Below, in pieces: positions 45,350 through 57,656 of a stretch of 64,000 bases of DNA (its first letter is position 1; each line of letters opens with the position of its first letter). A program made the position numbers and the translations under genes. The notes beneath the pieces were generated by a model. It did not search any database. It saw nothing but the letters and a program-made list of their open reading frames with translations, and was not told the DNA's origin. The stretch lies in NCBI RefSeq assembly GCF_020283565.1, contig NC_060060.1, positions 36,022,001 through 36,086,000 on the forward strand, given 5' to 3'. Origin of the DNA: Trifolium pratense (Eukaryota; Streptophyta; Magnoliopsida; Fabales; Fabaceae).

Positions 45350-46334
45350 AAGACTGGTTTGTTTTCCTACAGTATTCTTTGGTGAACATCTTTATGTAAA
45401 TTCTTGATTGAACAATATAATGTGTGAATCAACAAAGTTTAGATGCACAAGAATGAATGAGCAAAGAGTGGATTATTAGGAAGTGCAAATGCAGTTTTCA
45501 CATTTTTGTAAATGTAGTGGATAACACAGTGTCATCATGTGTTTTGGTTCAAATAACAAGGATTGAAAAGTAAATCAATAGTACATGTTTACCTATACAT
45601 TATTGCAAATTAGTATGTGTCAACAAGGTTCTATCACATGCATCTAAATCATTATCTCTAATCCAAGTCATATATATAAATTGCATAATTAAGAAATTGC
45701 AACAAACAAGAAAACAAACAGAATCTTCATTCAATTAGTTCTTCATAGTCATGAAAGCATCATGTTGGTTGCATCATGAGTTAAATTAATAAAGTACATA
45801 AACATTGCCATATTTCATGTAATTAAGAACATATTTGCGGACGTATCATTCAGAATGAAATCTAGCATTGTCCTTTGATGAATCACCCATGCTTATTCTC
45901 CCTGGACATTCCAAGGACTAGATGAATTTTCTAGGTTTTCTATTTCTTCCTTTGCAATCTTTACAAGTTATGCACTAGAGAAGAAACAGGGCAGGAAATA
46001 GAACTTACTTGACTTAGTTATTGATAGCCAACAGTCTGGGTTTTTGCTACTAAAGAAGTGTCTTCAATATTCTAATAGTTTATAAATCTGGATTTCTTGT
46101 CCTGTAAATACAAATGAGGAAGAAAATAGAAAGGGGTCTTTTACAAGTGAACTAATAAATTAGCTTTCCTCTGTTTCCTCATGTGCTAGGATATTGAAAA
46201 CAGGGAAGTTGGGTTACAATAGAAATTCAGACAATGAAGTAGAGTCCTTTTAACTTGCTATAATGTCAACATTGAAAAGATTGCTTAACTCACCGACATA
46301 TTATCCTTCTGATACTAAGTAGCCTTATTTTTCT

Positions 46335-46847
46335 TAGTTTAAATGCACTTTTTGCAGATTTAATATTTTGGTTCTCATGTTTCTAAATTCTAAAATATTG
46401 TTCCACAATTTTAAAATTTTCCAACTATATAATTTTACTTACTTTTGCTGATGTGTCCATGTTAAATGGTGAGCTGACAGGTCACCAGGTGATGTGGCAA
46501 TGCATATTTTTGGGAAATCTGATTTTTAAGGTTTTAAATTTTTTCCAGTGTAAGTTAATTTTTTTAAACAATATTTGAATGATATAGAAAATAAAATAAG
46601 AAGATTTGATTCACATATGCATTGTCACACCACCCTATGACTTGTCAGCTCATTATTCAACTTCACACACATCAACAAAAATAAGTCTAAAATTCAGTAA
46701 TGGAGAAAATTTATGAAATTTTAAAAACTGAGGAATTATATTTTCGGATTTAAAAATGTGATGAGTAAAATAATGAATCAATGAAAATAGGTGAACAAAT
46801 ATCAAAATAAAAAAATGAAAATAGGTGAACCAAAAGTGCAATTAAGC
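46335..46847. mobile_element. Degenerate MITE-like element, about 510 bp
   Basis: The ends are inverted (GTTTAAATGCACTTTTTGC left, AAAAGTGCAATTAAGCC right). Internal pairs include GAGCTGACAGGTCACCAGGTGATG with CCCTATGACTTGTCAGCTC, and TTTGCTGATGTGTCCATG with CACACACATCAACAAAAAT. Arms are diverged, so the element is old. Non-coding. Confidence 0.6.
46780..46830. repeat. A-rich micro-insertion between direct repeats
   Basis: A 17-bp repeat (AATGAAAATAGGTGAAC) at 46780-46796 and 46814-46830 flanks a 17-bp A-rich insert, inside the MITE-like element. Confidence 0.75.
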
Positions 46848-47449
46848 CTTTTCTTTTTCATTGTTAAAAGCTAACAAACAAGAGCACATTGAGAAATCAT
46901 CAAGACATGATCTCAGTATCCTGAAAATGATACAGTAAATTTATACTTGGCAGCAAGATGGATAAAAAAATATCTGAATTTGAGCACAAAAATTAATAAA
47001 TGTGTTTGAAACGTCAAGTATATCAGGAAGAACATTCAGTTTCCACAGTTGTATACATGTTATGAAAACAAAATGTGAGATGCCTACTCTTCCACCCCAA
47101 GTGATTTCATCTACAGCCTCCGCAGAAGAAAATTCCCCTTTCTGAAAGATGTTTCTGCAACTATGGTATGTTCTTAAATGCACACACACCCTTGTCCCAG
47201 TTTGAACATAAATTTTGTTGTAAATATAACTGCATGCTTGATCATCCATGGACACAATGAGGTAAAACCACAGATAAAACTTCCTCTATGCAACCAGTGT
47301 TGTGAAATGTTGTGCTTCTCAAGTGGAGGGTCGCATGATGGTCCAGACTCCAGATCAAATGATCATAAGATAAATAATATGAAAGCAAAAGGTTGCATAA
47401 TGCTTCTGCCTCGTATAACTTTAACTGATGAAAAAATATTAGTTCAGCT

Positions 47450-49801
47450 TCACCAATAATCGCCGCAAGAACATATCCCATCTTTGAAATGGTGGAACCT
47501 TTTAGCATCCCTAACTACAATCACTCTTTCTGTGATCTTTGATATCAGCTTAGTTGCAGTGTGGCAATCTAAACAAACCCGAAGATTCTTGATGATCCTG
47601 ATCTCGGTACCCGGTTCAGTGGTAATAAGGCCGAAAGCTATGGCTAACTTCTCACTATGATAATTAAATGCGAGCTCTTTTTCCTCTTCTTCAACATCAT
47701 GCAAAGCAGGTACTGTTTCTGACTGATACCCCATCTCCCTCATCTTGCTAGTTAACTTCTCCAGCTTTGCATAAATATCCGTGGCATGAGAATGAGAACG
47801 ATCACCAGAGACAAAGACATGGGGGGTCCCATTAACCTCAATTAGAGTGCACCCTGGACTCTTAGCCAGTTTTCTTCTCTTAACAACTTGTCGTATTGAA
47901 GCAGCCTTTGGGAAGTTTCTCTCCTCCGAATATATATTAGAAAGTAAGACATAGTATCCAACGCCCCCTGGATCGAGTTCAAATAGCTTGTCTGAAGCCA
48001 AGCGGGCTATGTTGGTGTCTTTGTGAATCCTGCAAGCACCAAGCAATGTACCCCAGACAGCAGGACCCGGCTCAACAGGCATTTTCCTTATAAATTCCAA
48101 AGCTTTTTCTAACTGTCCAGATCTCCCCAGAATGTCTACCACGCATGCATAGTGCTCGGCTAAGGGCTCAATCCTGTATTTATTGACCATAGTATGAAAA
48201 ACTTCCTCTCCTTCGCCTACCAAGCCAGCATGACTGCAAGCATACAAGACTGAAAGAAAAGTTACAGCAGATGGATTGAACCCCAAATTCAACATCTCAT
48301 TGAAAAGCTGAAGTGCTTCGTGCCCATATCCATGGAGTCCATAACCAAAAATCATAGTATTCCAAGTGACAGTATTCTTTTCCCTCATTGAGTCAAATAA
48401 CTGCCATGCCTCTAAAATGTTCCCACACTTGGCATACATGCCAACTAGAGCCGATGAGACATAAATGTTTGGTTCAAGATTTTTGCTTTTAATTAACTGA
48501 TGGACCCACTTTCCGAAACTTAGAGATCCGAGTTGAGCACAAGCTGAAAGGATAGTTGTAATGGTAACTGCATTTGGAGTGAATTCAGTATTCATCATTT
48601 CCTTAAAAAGAGAGATGGCCGTATCTGTCAAACCATTCTGCGCATAACCTGAAATCATAGCATTCCAAGCAATCACGGTTTTCTCAGGCGATTCATCAAA
48701 TAGCTGGCGAGCCAAATCTATTTCATTGAGTTTGTTGTATATAGCAGTTAGTGCAGTTGAAACAGTCGGATTCAAAATAATACCAGATTTCGCACAAAAA
48801 CCATGAATAGAACAAGCCAAATGCAGATGACCAAATGGAGAATGCAATGGAATCAAACCAACAATTGTGCTTGAACTGACTTTCTCACCAGAAAAAAGCA
48901 GCTCTCTGAAAAGTTTCACAGAACATTCAGTCTCACCATTGGAAGTAAATCCAGAAATCAAGGCATTGTAAGCAATCAAATCTGGTTTACTAATCATCCC
49001 AAACAACAACCTCGCCGTGTTTACATCCCCACATTTGGCATACAACGAAATCAAACCAGTGAGCACATAATCACAACGATTAAACCCAATTTTCAATGCC
49101 AAACACTGAATCCCCATCCCAACTCTCAACTCTTGCAACTCAGCAACAGCAGGAAGCACAGCAGTCACAGCCGACGAATCCAACCTCACTCCCTCTGCAA
49201 TCATGTCCCCAAAAAGCTGAATAGAATCATCAAAACAACAATTTTTAACCAACCCATTAATCATAGTATTCCACAAAACAGTATCCCTCTCAGGCATTCC
49301 ATCAAACACCTTCCTTGCAAACCCAACACGCGAAAACTTGCAGTACAAGTCAACAAGAGCAGAACCAACAAAAACATTAGAACCATACCCATCAATAATG
49401 GAATGAGCATGCAACAGCATCAAGTGCTTATCGCCAGAACAAGCAGCAACGGCGAAAGCATATGTGAAATTATCCGGAGCAAGATTAGTATTGCGGCGCA
49501 AATGGGCATATAGAGAAATGGAAGAGGAAGGTGAAGCGTTGAGGGAGAAGCCACGAACAAGGACATTGAAGAGGAAAATGTCGGGTTTAGGAACAGAGAA
49601 GAAGAGGGCGCGTGCGTGGCGCGTGGCGCCGAAGTCGAAGAGTTTTTGGGTGAGTTTGGTGATGGTGGCAATGTCGTAATGGTAGCCATTGAGAATGAGT
49701 TGGGTGTGGATTTGAGTAAGGTGAGGGAAGGTGCAAGCTTTGTTGATTAGAGAGATTAGTGTGTTGCGGCTAAGTCTGCCACTGCTACTGCTAAGGATCA
49801 T
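47450..49801 (-). CDS. PLS-class PPR protein with DYW domain (organelle RNA editing factor)
   Basis: An intronless gene of 783 residues, typical of the family. From about residue 20 it is tandem PPR motifs of the PLS pattern (for example PDNFTYAFAVAACS, RDTVLWNTMINGLVKN, KTVIAWNAMISGYAQNG), followed by E/E+ motifs and a DYW domain ending CSCGDYW. The DYW zinc/deaminase signature is visible: HSEKLA at ~715 with CLDCH at ~743-747, and C-terminal HHFKDGICSCG. Such proteins bind a specific organelle RNA and convert C to U. The closest Arabidopsis match I recall is At4g30700 (MEF29, mitochondrial), which also lies beside IF3-4 and QWRF8. The N terminus is basic and Ser-rich, compatible with organelle import. 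The edited site cannot be inferred here. Confidence 0.95.
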   Translation of the reverse strand: MILSSSSGRLSRNTLISLINKACTFPHLTQIHTQLILNGYHYDIATITKLTQKLFDFGATRHARALFFSVPKPDIFLFNVLVRGFSLNASPSSSISLYAHLRRNTNLAPDNFTYAFAVAACSGDKHLMLLHAHSIIDGYGSNVFVGSALVDLYCKFSRVGFARKVFDGMPERDTVLWNTMINGLVKNCCFDDSIQLFGDMIAEGVRLDSSAVTAVLPAVAELQELRVGMGIQCLALKIGFNRCDYVLTGLISLYAKCGDVNTARLLFGMISKPDLIAYNALISGFTSNGETECSVKLFRELLFSGEKVSSSTIVGLIPLHSPFGHLHLACSIHGFCAKSGIILNPTVSTALTAIYNKLNEIDLARQLFDESPEKTVIAWNAMISGYAQNGLTDTAISLFKEMMNTEFTPNAVTITTILSACAQLGSLSFGKWVHQLIKSKNLEPNIYVSSALVGMYAKCGNILEAWQLFDSMREKNTVTWNTMIFGYGLHGYGHEALQLFNEMLNLGFNPSAVTFLSVLYACSHAGLVGEGEEVFHTMVNKYRIEPLAEHYACVVDILGRSGQLEKALEFIRKMPVEPGPAVWGTLLGACRIHKDTNIARLASDKLFELDPGGVGYYVLLSNIYSEERNFPKAASIRQVVKRRKLAKSPGCTLIEVNGTPHVFVSGDRSHSHATDIYAKLEKLTSKMREMGYQSETVPALHDVEEEEKELAFNYHSEKLAIAFGLITTEPGTEIRIIKNLRVCLDCHTATKLISKITERVIVVRDAKRFHHFKDGICSCGDYW

Positions 49802-50092
49802 TGAAACAATTTTTCATTTATGCTTTTGGGGTCACCAAAGTTTGTATTTCATTTCAAGTTCAGCAAAGCAATTTTGTATGATTATAATATGATTATCAGT
49901 ACGATTAAGCCCAGTTTGGAGTAAAATACATTTTTGAACTTATAAAAAATAATAAAAAATGATTTAAATAAATAAGTTTTTTATATTAATTTATAAGTTA
50001 TTTTTCTATAAATTACTTTGACAAGCTTATGAATAATAATACATAAAATTTTATCGATTTGCATAAGATAAAAATAAGTCAAATATCTTCAT

Positions 50093-50230
50093 GTGCTTAA
50101 CTCAATTGGTAGAGAGTAGAGACATCGCATATATTATACTGTAGTTGAGGTTCGAATCCCGGACACTCCACTTATTCACGTTTAAATGAAATTTTTAACC
50201 ACTAGACTACTATTCTTATCACTTGTTTGT
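50093..50230 (+). mobile_element. tRNA-derived SINE, second family
   Basis: A box-A-like TAACTCAATTGGTAGAG at 50098 and a perfect box B GGTTCGAATCC at 50149-50159 resemble a tRNA head, but the sequence does not fold as a full tRNA. It continues into a non-tRNA body. The 3' limit is approximate. Confidence 0.65.
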
Positions 50231-51123
50231 GTTAGTTGAGAGTGTCTTTCCTGGGTGATAAATTTTAGTTTTTTAATGGGATTAATTCATACACACAAAT
50301 ATTAAAATTCATACACACAAAATGTTAAAAGTGAAAATTTGAAGTTTTAATCGTACTCTTCCATATCAAATGTTACCGCAGTCTTTTACCAACTGACATG
50401 GACGGAACCAGAAAAATTTATTAAGGGTGGCGAAAATATAACACACTATAAGTTACATCATCAATCACTTGTTTCGACTATTAATAATTTTAAAAAAGTT
50501 TCTTAAATTTTAAAAGAATCAATCTAGCATATAAAAATTAATCTCTAATTTTTTTTTTTTAATAGCCTGATGGCTATAATTCCACATTTTTAAAGTGAAT
50601 AACTAGATTTTTCCGAGTTTGAACCTCGCTTTCTATATATATATAATACGATATTTCTGCTAATTGAACTGATTAAGCCATGACACTAATCTCTATTTTA
50701 TCTTTTAATTTAAAATAAAGTGAGTAAATGGTTTGTCTTTTCGGTTAAGCAAACTAAAATGGACTATTTAGTATTATTTATTTTTTTATAAAAAAATATA
50801 TATACCCAATCCAAGACAGAAAAAATCTTAGGACTTTTAGAGCACTTATGAAGATAATTATATTTACCTCCTCCAAAAAACTAAAAACTTCTTGAATTTA
50901 AGATCTTAGTATTTACATTACAATGGCCAATGAATATTTTTCTTTGTGAGTAAGAATCAAGTGGTGAGTGGTACTGGTGACAGATGGATGACAATGGACT
51001 GAACAAGTCTGTGTTAGTTTTTGTTTTACCATATGAAATCATTGTTATTTTATATAGTCTAATGCAGTGGCGATTGGCGAGCACTTATTTTTTTTAATAT
51101 ATGGACAGGGGCGACACTATGCA

Positions 51124-51170
51124 TAATAGGAGTATACTATTTTTTTGAAAAAGTAATAGGAGTATACTAT
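51124..51170. repeat. T-tract micro-insertion between direct repeats
   Basis: A 17-bp TAATAGGAGTATACTAT at 51124-51140 and 51154-51170 flanks a 13-bp insert (TTTTTTGAAAAAG). Confidence 0.8.
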
Positions 51171-51767
51171 ATAGTATCACATATGTTCTAAGGGTGGCGA
51201 CCACCCCCTTTCAACAACACCTAGTTCCGTCCCTGCCAACTGAAGTGTAATTATGGATAAATACTCCAAATTTAATGTAATGGTCTCATGGTGAGAGATT
51301 TGGATAGTATGCTAGAGGTTTTGGATTCGATCCTCGGCTGCATTGTAAACAAAAAAAATAATAGCAATAACGTTACCAACTGGCACAACAACGGTTTGAT
51401 ATAAGCTTTCTTTTTTGTCGGAAAGCAATCTATGTGTAAAACCTCTTTGCCATGTATTTGATGAGATAAATGCAAATTGTAAATATGGACTATTTTGCTC
51501 ATTTGCTTTGCATTTTCTTTTCATTTGCCTGATACAAAATTACAAGTGGAAGGCTCGGGCCACCGGTGTTGACTAGAAAGAAAAATATATTAATTGGACA
51601 ATATGAATTCCAACATATTTGAGGGAGGAGTGGAACAAAAAAATAGAAACCTATTGCAAAAATTTACATACTAATACTACCACTTTGGTTGCAGCCTCAA
51701 AGAGACTATTTCTTGTTAGCTTGGTAGCAGGTCAGGCTCATATATGTGTCTAAATTTCCGAGTTTGG

Positions 51768-54700
51768 TTACTTGTTTACATCCAAAGCTTGCTTGATCTG
51801 CATGAGATGCGTACGAAGGCTATATTCCTCGACCTGTTTTCGCAAAAAAAAAAAAAAACGTAATCAATTAGAAACAAACGGAGGAACGGTGATAAGGCGC
51901 ATTGATTTCATTCCTCTCATCCATTAATTGAAGAACCAGTTTACATAGGTTTCATAACTGTCATCATTCTCTAATAAAAACATCTATAGATATTGTAGTT
52001 GCAGCAGTTATACAACTGTCAAACCATGATAAGTGGTGGATAACTGTGTAAGCCACATATCTTGGTTGATTAATATAGATAAGGTACATATTTTTGTCAA
52101 TAGATACACAAAAGTCTCTAATTGATAATTTTTGCAACTTCACCTCTACACATTCATTACCAAGTATTACACAAAAATCAAAATGCAAAATGTGATAAGT
52201 GTGAGTTGAATGTATTCCCTACTAATTTATGCCCGTACCCAACATCATAAAATTGAAAAGGTATACCTGCATAATTCAAGTTAATAAACTACTCACCTGC
52301 ATAGACGTTCCAAAAGCCAGTAGCGCTTCACATTCATCAAGCATGGCTTTCTCCTGCGCTGATATGATAGCAACTTCAGAAATTAAGTTATTCATGCCCT
52401 CCACCTGTAAGACACAGTATAAAATGGGGTCATCTTCTAGTAGAATATAACATTTGATAAATGATACACAAAACATAGTAACCCTTTACCGCCCAAAACT
52501 GCAGTTCTACTAATTTGAAAAAATCAAAAGGTAGAAAAACATACACCCGGCAAAAAGAGGTTTTACATTAAATGTGACGACATAGAAAATAGCAGGATAG
52601 AACAACTGTTTGCTAGGTGTTTATGTTAATCAAACCAGTGGAAATCTTAAGACACTTAGCTCACCCGTGATAGTAAAGGGCGGATTGCAGATCCCATAGC
52701 TTGCATGACATCAACAGCTGAACAGATAGCAAGCTTCAAGTGCTCAAAATCTGCCTGTAGGAATGTAAACATAGAATGATTGATGTAAGTGTCACTTCCC
52801 AGTTAACATACCAAAAGACACAAAAACCATGCATACCTTTGCCCCTCCAGTCAGCGGAAGACGAAGAGTGTTTGCCTCTAAGTCTTCTACAGCCCCACAT
52901 AGAGCATCAACATGATCGCTTTCAAGAGCAGCCCAGTCATCAAGGTAGGTCATCTAGTTCATTGACGACATAAAAAATCGATTACTATTTATTTATTGAA
53001 AGATTTGAAATATTAAATAAGGAACAAAACTAGCATCACATGCAATAACTGAAATTAGATACTCAATATTGTATAAGATTTCATATAATATCAGTATCTT
53101 CTTGATCAAAATGTTTTTTAAAATCTTTAATCCAGATCAAAATGTAACCACCCTCTCAAACTATACCAGATTATCTTATCTTCCAATGTCCCATCTTCAA
53201 CAAGCAGAGTCCTAAGCTTTCTATTATCCTTGTACTTATAATCACTTATATCAATCATTAACATGAAACACGGATAACATATTATCAGAGACAACATAAA
53301 CACAGCTTTTCGATATAGCAGGGGAAATCTCTTGGTAAGTGCATGTGTGTCACTTATAAACTCCACAACAATAACTCTGAAATTAAAGTACTAAAACTAA
53401 AACACATGAATGGAATGCACCATAATAATAAAAGTTTTTTTTTAAACTGATACTACAATAATAAAATATGGCATATAAAAAGATTATAACATATCAGTCA
53501 AGAGAGAAGTATTACTTGATCACTCAAAATAGAATTCAGCTTCAGCTCAAGCTGCAGCTGCTGGAGATAGATCCTCTTCCTAGTAATCGACTCCCACATA
53601 GACAAAGTAGTGCTCCATACATTATACAAAGTTTTCTGCGCATCATTGAACGAATATTTGTAAATTGATGCAGGCAAATGATCCCAAATATGCAATCTAT
53701 GTAATATAGAGGAAGACCAAAAAGAGTAGTTTTTCAGCTTGTCAAAGATAGCAAGGCATACCTCCACAATTGCATTTTGGACATAAAATGCATCCTCTGC
53801 TCTCGCATTGGCAAATCTCCATTGCAAGTATCTGTTATACATAAGTCTTAACTGGTGAGCATCTTCGACATAGGCTGCACCTTTTTTCCCTTTTTTAAAA
53901 TCGGCAATAAAGCTAAGCACTGAAATTGAATTGTTGAATTGGTCGGATGAATTGGTTGCCCATATTCGACTTGGACTAACTCCTCCGGAAGGAGTTGATG
54001 GCCTTGACCGAGATGGACTGAGGCCTCTTGAACTAGAGAATAGCATTGGGGTCTTACTAGGTGAGGCGGGACGTGACCCTGGAGTTGTCACGGTCTGAGA
54101 TCTGACTCCAGCAAATGATAATTTATCGGATGAAGTGGCAACAGTTTTGATAGGTCTTAATACGTGGAAGCTGTCATCAAATGATTTCACCTCACTTCCT
54201 ATTCTACCATTTTCAACAAGCGACAGTAGCTTTGCAACATCAGTAGAGGTTTTTTGCAAGGGCTTACTTAGATCACCTGGTAACGACAATCTTCTTAGTG
54301 AAGATGCATCAGTTCCTGGAACAGAACTGTTCAACGTTCTGGGCGTTCTGGGCATCTTATCTGAATGATCAACACTTCTATTTAAGGGATTAGAAGATAC
54401 CTTCCCACCTACTCTGCTTGGCCACCGGTGCTGATCTATCAATCGAGAATGCAAACCATCAACTGGTTTCGAGTTTTCAGACTGATCAGAAGCATTCTTC
54501 CCTTTAAGAGGACTCCTCCTTCTCTCTGGTGTAGGCTTTCGCGCAGTTGGTGTTTCAACCAGCTTGTGTGCCACGTTTGAAGTTGGCCGTAGAGTACGAT
54601 CAGAAGCACTAGTAACAGGCCTCTCTTTCTTACTCACAGGTATCGAAATGGTATCTGACTGAAAAGAAACACTCAAACTTCTCATTGTTGAAGGCCATAA

Positions 54701-55102
54701 ACTCTCTGTCATACGACTACCGGCTACCCTTCTGTTTATATGCACTTCATCCTGGATGGGCGTAGAAGGACTTGATGGGGAAGGAGGTGTTGCAGGCCGC
54801 TTCCTCTCAGCTGATTGAGCTCTCTTGGGCAACAATTTAGACGATGCAGCCGTTCTTGTAAAGCTGTTTGGAGACGGAGATGGGCATCGACGAGGTGATG
54901 GAGATGGACATCGACGAGGACCAGATGGAGATGCCGGAATAGGAATTGGAGTAGGTGACTTATACCTTGACCTAACTTCCCTAGTTCCAGACCTCCTGGG
55001 TGTGATTGCATTGTTCTTTTCAGCTGAAACCAAAGGATGTCGTCTCGGGCTCTCCCCGGTTCTATGTTTCTGTAATGCTTGCTCTGATTCACAAACATCC
55101 AT
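51768..55102 (-). CDS. AUG8: AUG8 / QWRF-motif protein, augmin subunit 8
   Basis: Binds microtubule plus ends and, in the augmin complex, helps gamma-tubulin nucleate spindle and phragmoplast microtubules. Six coding exons in phase: 55102-53762, 53635-53516, 52953-52837, 52754-52665, 52404-52297, 51833-51768. Total 1842 nt, 613 residues. The N-terminal ~400 residues are basic and Ser/Pro-rich, with repeated RRCPSPSP and a conserved [17 protein letters not shown]. The QWRF motif is at ~427-430. The C-terminal part is helical ([30 protein letters not shown]). The start MDVCESEQ agrees with Arabidopsis QWRF8 (At4g30710) as I recall it. The first coding intron (53636-53761) is 126 bp, in frame and without a stop, so read-through gives a longer open frame. 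Confidence 0.93.
53424..53466. repeat. T-tract micro-insertion between direct repeats (AUG8 intron)
   Basis: AATAATAAAA at 53424-53433 and 53457-53466 flanks a 23-bp insert starting G plus nine T. Confidence 0.6.
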
Positions 55103-57190
55103 CCACTCTATCCCAATCAGACCACATTGATGGAAGTTTTCATTAAACTAAACCAAATATAGAAACTTTAACAATCCAATGGAATAAATGAACAGCGCAG
55201 ATTACCCAGAAAGAAGATCCTTTTCTCTGCAATAAATCTGTCACAAATGAAAATAAAGTAAGATACCACAGACTGGTAAAGAAAAGAAACGCAAAGAATA
55301 AAACCATTCATAAAGGAAAAATAAAAAAGCGCACATCTTTACAGTGACTCAGATCTGTTGAAGAAGAAATTCTCAAATCACAAGCAAATAAATCAAGTGG
55401 GTATGTTTTTTTCATGAAAGAAATACCGAATCCAACAAGATCAGGACACGGCAAGAAGAATATGGAGAGGGAAAACAACATCTGGTGTAATGGATGAGAG
55501 AAACTAGCGGAAACTGTCTCAACGTACATTTAACGTTTTTTTTATCATTAAAAGTTGGTTTATGTTTAACTGAAGATTAAACAAAAAAGTTGATTTGCTG
55601 AGGAAGGGGGGGCCCTTAAAAATTAGGGATACTGGGAACTAAAATGGAATAATAGAGGGCATATAAGATAAGAAAGAGAAAATACTTAGTGTTATAGAAG
55701 CTTTATTTTTTCCCCTTTTGTCTCTCTCACGGGAATGCCATGGTCTTGTGGGCTGGCAAATAGGTTCACTCCACACAAACACACTCTGTCCCTATTTCTT
55801 CTTCTCTCTCAACTCATTTTCATGAAAGGGAATTCAATGAAAGTGATACCATAACTTGCATTGCAGGCCTAAAAATAAATATTCATAACTCATAACACAA
55901 CTAAGTAGCAATTAATCAATGTGTAACTTTTTCCTTAGATGAAATGAACTAATAATTACTACCATATAGTAACTAACTTTGTAGTATAAATTTGCAAACA
56001 GAATATTATATTCAATAGAGACAATTAATTAATGCATTTTGTTTGTATTCTATACTGCATAATATTTTATATTATTTTGTTAATTTAATTGAAGGTAGAA
56101 GTTTGAACTTGATGGTGTTATTGTTGTTTGGGAAATGGGCAAAGACAAGGAGATCCACGTGCAGTGATGATCATTGTCCATCCCCATAAAACTATTGTGT
56201 AAACCTAACATGATACACAGGCACCATTTTCTGCTACAACAAAAAAGAAAATAATAACCGATCGTTAGTTGCTTCAGTGGTGATTGCACTGAACTTGGTA
56301 GGGAGAATCATGATTCGATCCCCTGCAACTGCGATCGGGAGGGGGCAGGAACCACTTGATGCCACAACCGACACAACTGACCCCGAAACAGATTAAACTG
56401 ATAGTGAAAACAAAAAAAAATAATTAAAAAAAAATAGAAAAAAATTATGCAGACTTGCAGAGTGGTAATTTCGATTTTTGACAGTATATATGAAGAATAT
56501 TGCTGAAATCCAAGAAGGAAAAAGTGAAAAAATTATTAACCTGGAAAATTGATTGAAGAGAAACAAAACAAAAGGTTTCAGAACAGAGATCTATGACAAA
56601 TAAATGTCTGGATTCATACAGATTCATGTCTCTCTTACTGAAGACACGGTTAAGTGTTATCGAACAAAACAAGTACTAGAGATTAAAACTTCATTAAATT
56701 TTACTCCCAGATTCTTCGTTAAAACAATAAACACATTCAAAACTTTCTCAATTTTTTACAATGAAAATTCAGAAAACAAATAATTGAAAAAGGAAATAAT
56801 AATTGAAAAACCTAAACTATTTCAAGCATAATGTGATCATAATTAATCAAGATCGAGAAAAAAATTATAGAAAAAAAAATCCAAAAAAGGAAAATTAATA
56901 AAAACCTAACTCAATTTCAATGTAATTTAAATTCACATCTTCTACTGATAATTTCAGTTTCTCCGATCAGATTAAAACTAAACACATAAAAGAACGAATC
57001 AACGAGATAGAGAAAAAAAAAAAACTAAATAAATAAACCAGTGATTGAATTGAATCACCTTCTTCTCGAAATTTGGATTGAAATTAGAGACGGCGGAGAC
57101 GGAATTTAGAGGCGGCAGGATGTTGCCGGAGTTTGGTTGCAGCGGCGATGGCAGTTTTGTGATTTTGAAAGTAAGTGGGAAAGAGAAAGA
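55103..57190 (-). other. AUG8 5' UTR with a probable 5' UTR intron
   Basis: A GC-richer patch at 57059-57190 (minus) ends GAGAAGAAG before GTGATTC, a plausible donor at 57058, and probably is the first non-coding exon. The roughly 1.9 kb to the start codon is AT-rich and intron-like. A possible micro-exon of about 21 nt lies near 55207-55227. The SINE at 56260-56440 sits in this intron. Exact splicing cannot be settled from the sequence. Confidence 0.5.
56260..56440 (+). mobile_element. tRNA-derived SINE (same family as 37742-37925)
   Basis: GTTAGTTGCTTCAGTGGTGATTG, CTGAACTTGGTAGGGAG, a box-B-like ATTCGATCCCCTGCAACTGC, then ACCACTTGATGCC and an A-rich tail from 56407. It lies antisense within the AUG8 5' UTR intron. 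Confidence 0.88.
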
Positions 57191-57656
57191 GAATAATAAA
57201 GAGAATTAAAAAGAGGTAAAATAATTATGGTTTCGTGTTAAGGAAAAACTTTGCTAATAAAAATATAATAATAAAAATTAGGATTAAAAAAGGTAATAAT
57301 AAAACGGTTTCAGTTAAGGAAAAAGGAGGGAGACGTGGGGTCAGTTGTTTTTCGCGCCACCTAATTTTAATTGTTGTTTGGTCTTTTAGCTGTAACTGCT
57401 ACTTACATCTTTGTTATTTTTTAATCATTTTTTAATTTTACTAAACTTTTTATTAATTTTTAATCTAAAAGTACATCGTTAGTCTGTCCAATTGCAACAA
57501 TAATCATCGATCGTAACAATATGTGGGGTCAATTATTCATTCTTCTTAGTATTTCAAAATTTCTACTAAAAAATAATTATAGTTTGCTTTTTGGTTACTT
57601 TGCCCAACTTATTTTTACGGTTGTTTAATGGTGATGAACATTTAATGGTGGGGAGC

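Larger units (their letters stand above)
45350..47449. other. CESA7 3' UTR and intergenic region, no gene seen
   Basis: AT-rich. Holds a MITE-like element at 46335-46847, which itself contains a micro-insertion at 46780-46830. No further coding signal is supported. Confidence 0.5.
49802..51767. other. Intergenic region between the PPR gene and AUG8, no gene seen
   Basis: Contains a SINE at 50093-50230, a micro-insertion at 51124-51170, and a weak box-B-like motif (GGATTCGATCC, 51325-51335) that may be another SINE remnant. No ORF has recognisable domains. Confidence 0.5.

Noticed and set aside
50093..50170. tRNA gene
   Set aside because: Box A- and box B-like motifs are present, but the sequence does not form a complete cloverleaf and runs on into a SINE body.
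53498..53761. Continuation of the AUG8 first ORF to a stop at 53498
   Set aside because: QWRF-family homology resumes at 53635 and the exon has its own donor at 53515. The read-through therefore crosses one intron and enters another.
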